The position numbers and the translations under genes were made by a program. From the NCBI RefSeq assembly GCF_046054155.1, contig NZ_JBEQCT010000001.1:806001-870000 (forward strand): a stretch of DNA of 64,000 nucleotides, read 5' to 3'. A model generated the notes under the pieces. That model made no database searches, was not told where the DNA came from, and saw nothing but the letters and a program-made list of their open reading frames with translations. Positions within the stretch are counted from its first letter, which is position 1. Each line of letters starts with the position of its first letter. Positions 62,134-64,000 of the stretch are shown here, piece after piece. The DNA is from Celerinatantimonas yamalensis (lineage in GTDB: Bacteria; Pseudomonadota; Gammaproteobacteria; Enterobacterales; Celerinatantimonadaceae).

Positions 62134-63936
62134 ATGTCTCAAATTATCAATCAGCGTTTGCAGCAGATCCGCAGTTTTATGCAAGAGCATGCGCTTGATG
62201 CCTTTATTATTCCTCGCGCCGATGAATACCTTGGCGAATATGTTCCCACTTGTAATGAACGGCTTCATTGGATCAGTGGATTTACCGGTTCAGCGGGTGC
62301 AGTGGTCATCTTAAACGAACAAGCTGCTATCTTTGTCGACGGCCGTTACACCGTACAAGTTCGCCAACAGGTCGACAGTGCGTTATTTAGCTATCATCAC
62401 CTCATTGAAGAACCATTCTTATTTTGGGTCTGCCAAAAACTCAGCGCAGGCCGGCAGGTGGGTATCGATAGCCGTACTTTCAGCCTCACCCAGTACCAAC
62501 AAGCTAAAGCACTGTGTGACCATCAACGCATCACATTAGTAGAAACGCCCATCAATCCTGTTGATAAGCTTTGGCAAGACCGCCCTAGTGCACCTAGTGG
62601 TATCGCCACCTTGATGAGTAATGCATGTGTCGGCGCGAGTAGTCTGGAAAAACGCTTACAAATAGGTGAACAGATCCACCAAACTGGCGCACAAGCGGCA
62701 CTTATCACCGCGCCAGATTCGATTGCATGGCTACTCAATATTCGCGGCAGCGATATTTCCCGCCTGCCAGTGGTGTTAAGCCAAGCAATTTTACATGCCG
62801 ATGGTCAAATGCAGTGGTTTGTCGATCCCGCAAAAATTCCTGAAGGGTTTATCGAACATGTCGGTCAAGGTGTCAGCGTTGCACCAGAGACTGATTTCGC
62901 CGATGGCCTTAAACAACTGGCTACACAATACCAAAAAGTGTTAGCCGACCCAGCCACTAGTAATGCATGGTGTCAGTTAAGACTGCAAGAACAAAGCGTG
63001 CAGTTGGTTGCACTGGCAGACCCTTGTTTACTCCCGAAAGCGTGCAAAAATACAGCTGAAATAGAAGGCATGCGCGAAGCTCATCGACGCGACGCATTAG
63101 CTGAAGTGCGCTTTTTAGCATGGCTCGCCCAACACGAACAACAAGGCACCTTACCTGATGAAGCACAGGCGGCCGATCACTTGCAGCAGCTACGTTATCT
63201 GGATAGTGATTGTGTTGATTTAAGTTTTGATACAATTTCAGCATCTTCAAGTAATGCAGCCATGTGTCACTATAACCATGAAAATGCAGACGTGCCTGCA
63301 GCGCTGCAAATGGACAGCGTGTACCTCGTTGATAGCGGTGGTCAATATCGTTTTGGCACCACTGATATCACTCGCACAGTGGCAATAGGACAACCTTCTC
63401 AGGAAATCTGTCAGCGTTTTACCCTAGTCCTCAAGGGAATGATTGCTCTGGCATGTCAACGTTTTCCAAAAGGAACGACTGGCACTCAATTAGATGTACT
63501 TGCTCGTCAATATTTATGGCAGCAAGGGTTGGATTTTGATCATGGCACAGGTCATGGTGTAGGTCATTTTTTAAGTGTGCATGAAGGGCCGCAACGCATA
63601 TCCAAAGCATTCAACGATGTTGCTTTGGCACCAGGCATGGTGATCTCCGATGAACCGGGCTATTATCAAGATGGCGATTACGGGATACGCTGTGAAAATT
63701 TACTGGTCGTTGAGCCACTAGAGTTCCCTCATTCAGATCGGCCATTTTATCAATTTGCCACATTAACCTTTGTACCATTCGATAGACGGTTGATCATACC
63801 CAGTCTGCTTAGTGATGCTGAGCGACAATGGCTCAACCACTATCATCAGCAGGTATTTGAACTGGTCAGCTCACAGCTAGAGAGTACAGATATTGATACC
63901 CTTACTTGGCTGAAAGCTGCAACAGCAACGCTTTAA
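62134..63936 (+). CDS. M24B aminopeptidase P (Xaa-Pro aminopeptidase)
   Basis: A 600-residue cytosolic metallopeptidase releasing residues before proline. It has two creatinase-like N-terminal domains (1-300) and a pita-bread catalytic domain. Dinuclear metal ligands are in VDSGGQYRFGTTDITRT (two Asp, about 402 and 413), GTGHGVGHFLSVHEGP (His, about 475-485), SDEPGYY (Glu) and RCENLLVV (Glu). The length matches the long eukaryote-like APP form and not the 440-residue E. coli PepP. Confidence 0.94.
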   Translation: MSQIINQRLQQIRSFMQEHALDAFIIPRADEYLGEYVPTCNERLHWISGFTGSAGAVVILNEQAAIFVDGRYTVQVRQQVDSALFSYHHLIEEPFLFWVCQKLSAGRQVGIDSRTFSLTQYQQAKALCDHQRITLVETPINPVDKLWQDRPSAPSGIATLMSNACVGASSLEKRLQIGEQIHQTGAQAALITAPDSIAWLLNIRGSDISRLPVVLSQAILHADGQMQWFVDPAKIPEGFIEHVGQGVSVAPETDFADGLKQLATQYQKVLADPATSNAWCQLRLQEQSVQLVALADPCLLPKACKNTAEIEGMREAHRRDALAEVRFLAWLAQHEQQGTLPDEAQAADHLQQLRYLDSDCVDLSFDTISASSSNAAMCHYNHENADVPAALQMDSVYLVDSGGQYRFGTTDITRTVAIGQPSQEICQRFTLVLKGMIALACQRFPKGTTGTQLDVLARQYLWQQGLDFDHGTGHGVGHFLSVHEGPQRISKAFNDVALAPGMVISDEPGYYQDGDYGIRCENLLVVEPLEFPHSDRPFYQFATLTFVPFDRRLIIPSLLSDAERQWLNHYHQQVFELVSSQLESTDIDTLTWLKAATATL

Positions 63937-63945
63937 TCATCACCC

Positions 63946-63984
63946 ATTCAGCAGTCCGTCTTAATCATCAACGGATTGCTGAAT
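63946..63984. terminator. Hairpin downstream of the aminopeptidase gene
   Basis: A 14-bp stem (ATTCAGCAGTCCGT/ACGGATTGCTGAAT, one mismatch) with an 11-base loop, 10 bases after the stop. No T-run follows, so it may stabilise the 3' end or act with Rho. Confidence 0.55.
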
Positions 63985-64000
63985 CACCGATGCTTGATGA

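Noticed and set aside
1..64000. CRISPR arrays, prophage, toxin-antitoxin or restriction systems
   Set aside because: No regularly spaced repeats, phage structural genes, integrases or recognised defence genes were seen anywhere in the window.

Overview
The window reads as ordinary chromosome of a moderately low-GC marine-type gammaproteobacterium on the Vibrionales/Alteromonadales side. Evidence: the order tig-clpP-clpX-lon-hupB-ppiD, ycjX-ycjF-tyrR next to a sap transporter, feoABC, yciH, NhaD, FabV, and a thermostable-hemolysin (delta-VPH family) gene cluster, all carrying Vibrio/Shewanella-like proteins. The genus cannot be fixed from sequence reading alone. No phage, plasmid, CRISPR, rRNA or tRNA was seen. 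The only mobile-element trace is a decayed ISAs1-type transposase at the left edge.

Layout. 1-0.4 kb: transposase remnant; 0.7 kb: 4.5S SRP RNA (ffs, minus strand). 1-7.2 kb, minus strand: pfkA, a divergent tubulin/FtsZ-superfamily GTPase, topA. 7.5-8.9 kb: orphan astB. 8.9-13.2 kb, minus strand: a tightly overlapping five-gene operon (thermostable-hemolysin protein, AMP-forming ligase, TenA/heme-oxygenase-like putative di-iron enzyme, SDR, secreted TPR protein). 13.4-16.2 kb: sohB, yciK, a LysR regulator. 16.6-19.6 kb: feoABC with Fur-like boxes. 19.7-22.3 kb: yciH, a yybP-ykoY manganese riboswitch in front of a GDT1/MneA-type exporter, nhaD with a structured leader. 22.8-24.8 kb: csdA-csdE and a cold-shock protein. 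24.9-30.3 kb, minus strand: leuB, tyrR, phhB, ycjF, ycjX. 30.6-34.3 kb: sapBCDF without sapA. 34.4-35.6 kb: fabV. 35.7-44.4 kb, minus strand: a small membrane protein, ppiD, hupB, lon, clpX, clpP, tig. 45-48.7 kb: leuC, leuD and a Bacteroidota-type LeuA homologue. 48.7-64 kb: metC, a membrane protein, galM, rsuA, a GGDEF diguanylate cyclase, rmuC, a HlyU-family small protein, a lipoprotein, a double-receiver protein, cnoX, a polar amino-acid ABC importer and an M24B aminopeptidase P.

How the genes fit together. There is a protein quality-control block (Tig, ClpXP, Lon, PpiD, CnoX), leucine biosynthesis split between two loci, metal homeostasis (Feo uptake under Fur-like sites; Mn-responsive exporter), Fe-S biogenesis (CsdAE), and peptide/amino-acid import (Sap; Gln-type ABC).

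The two places most likely to hold undescribed biology are the thermostable-hemolysin operon, which looks like a small-molecule or lipid-modifying pathway, and the solitary tubulin-like GTPase downstream of topA. Family calls come from recognising motifs and remembered homologues; no database search was run.
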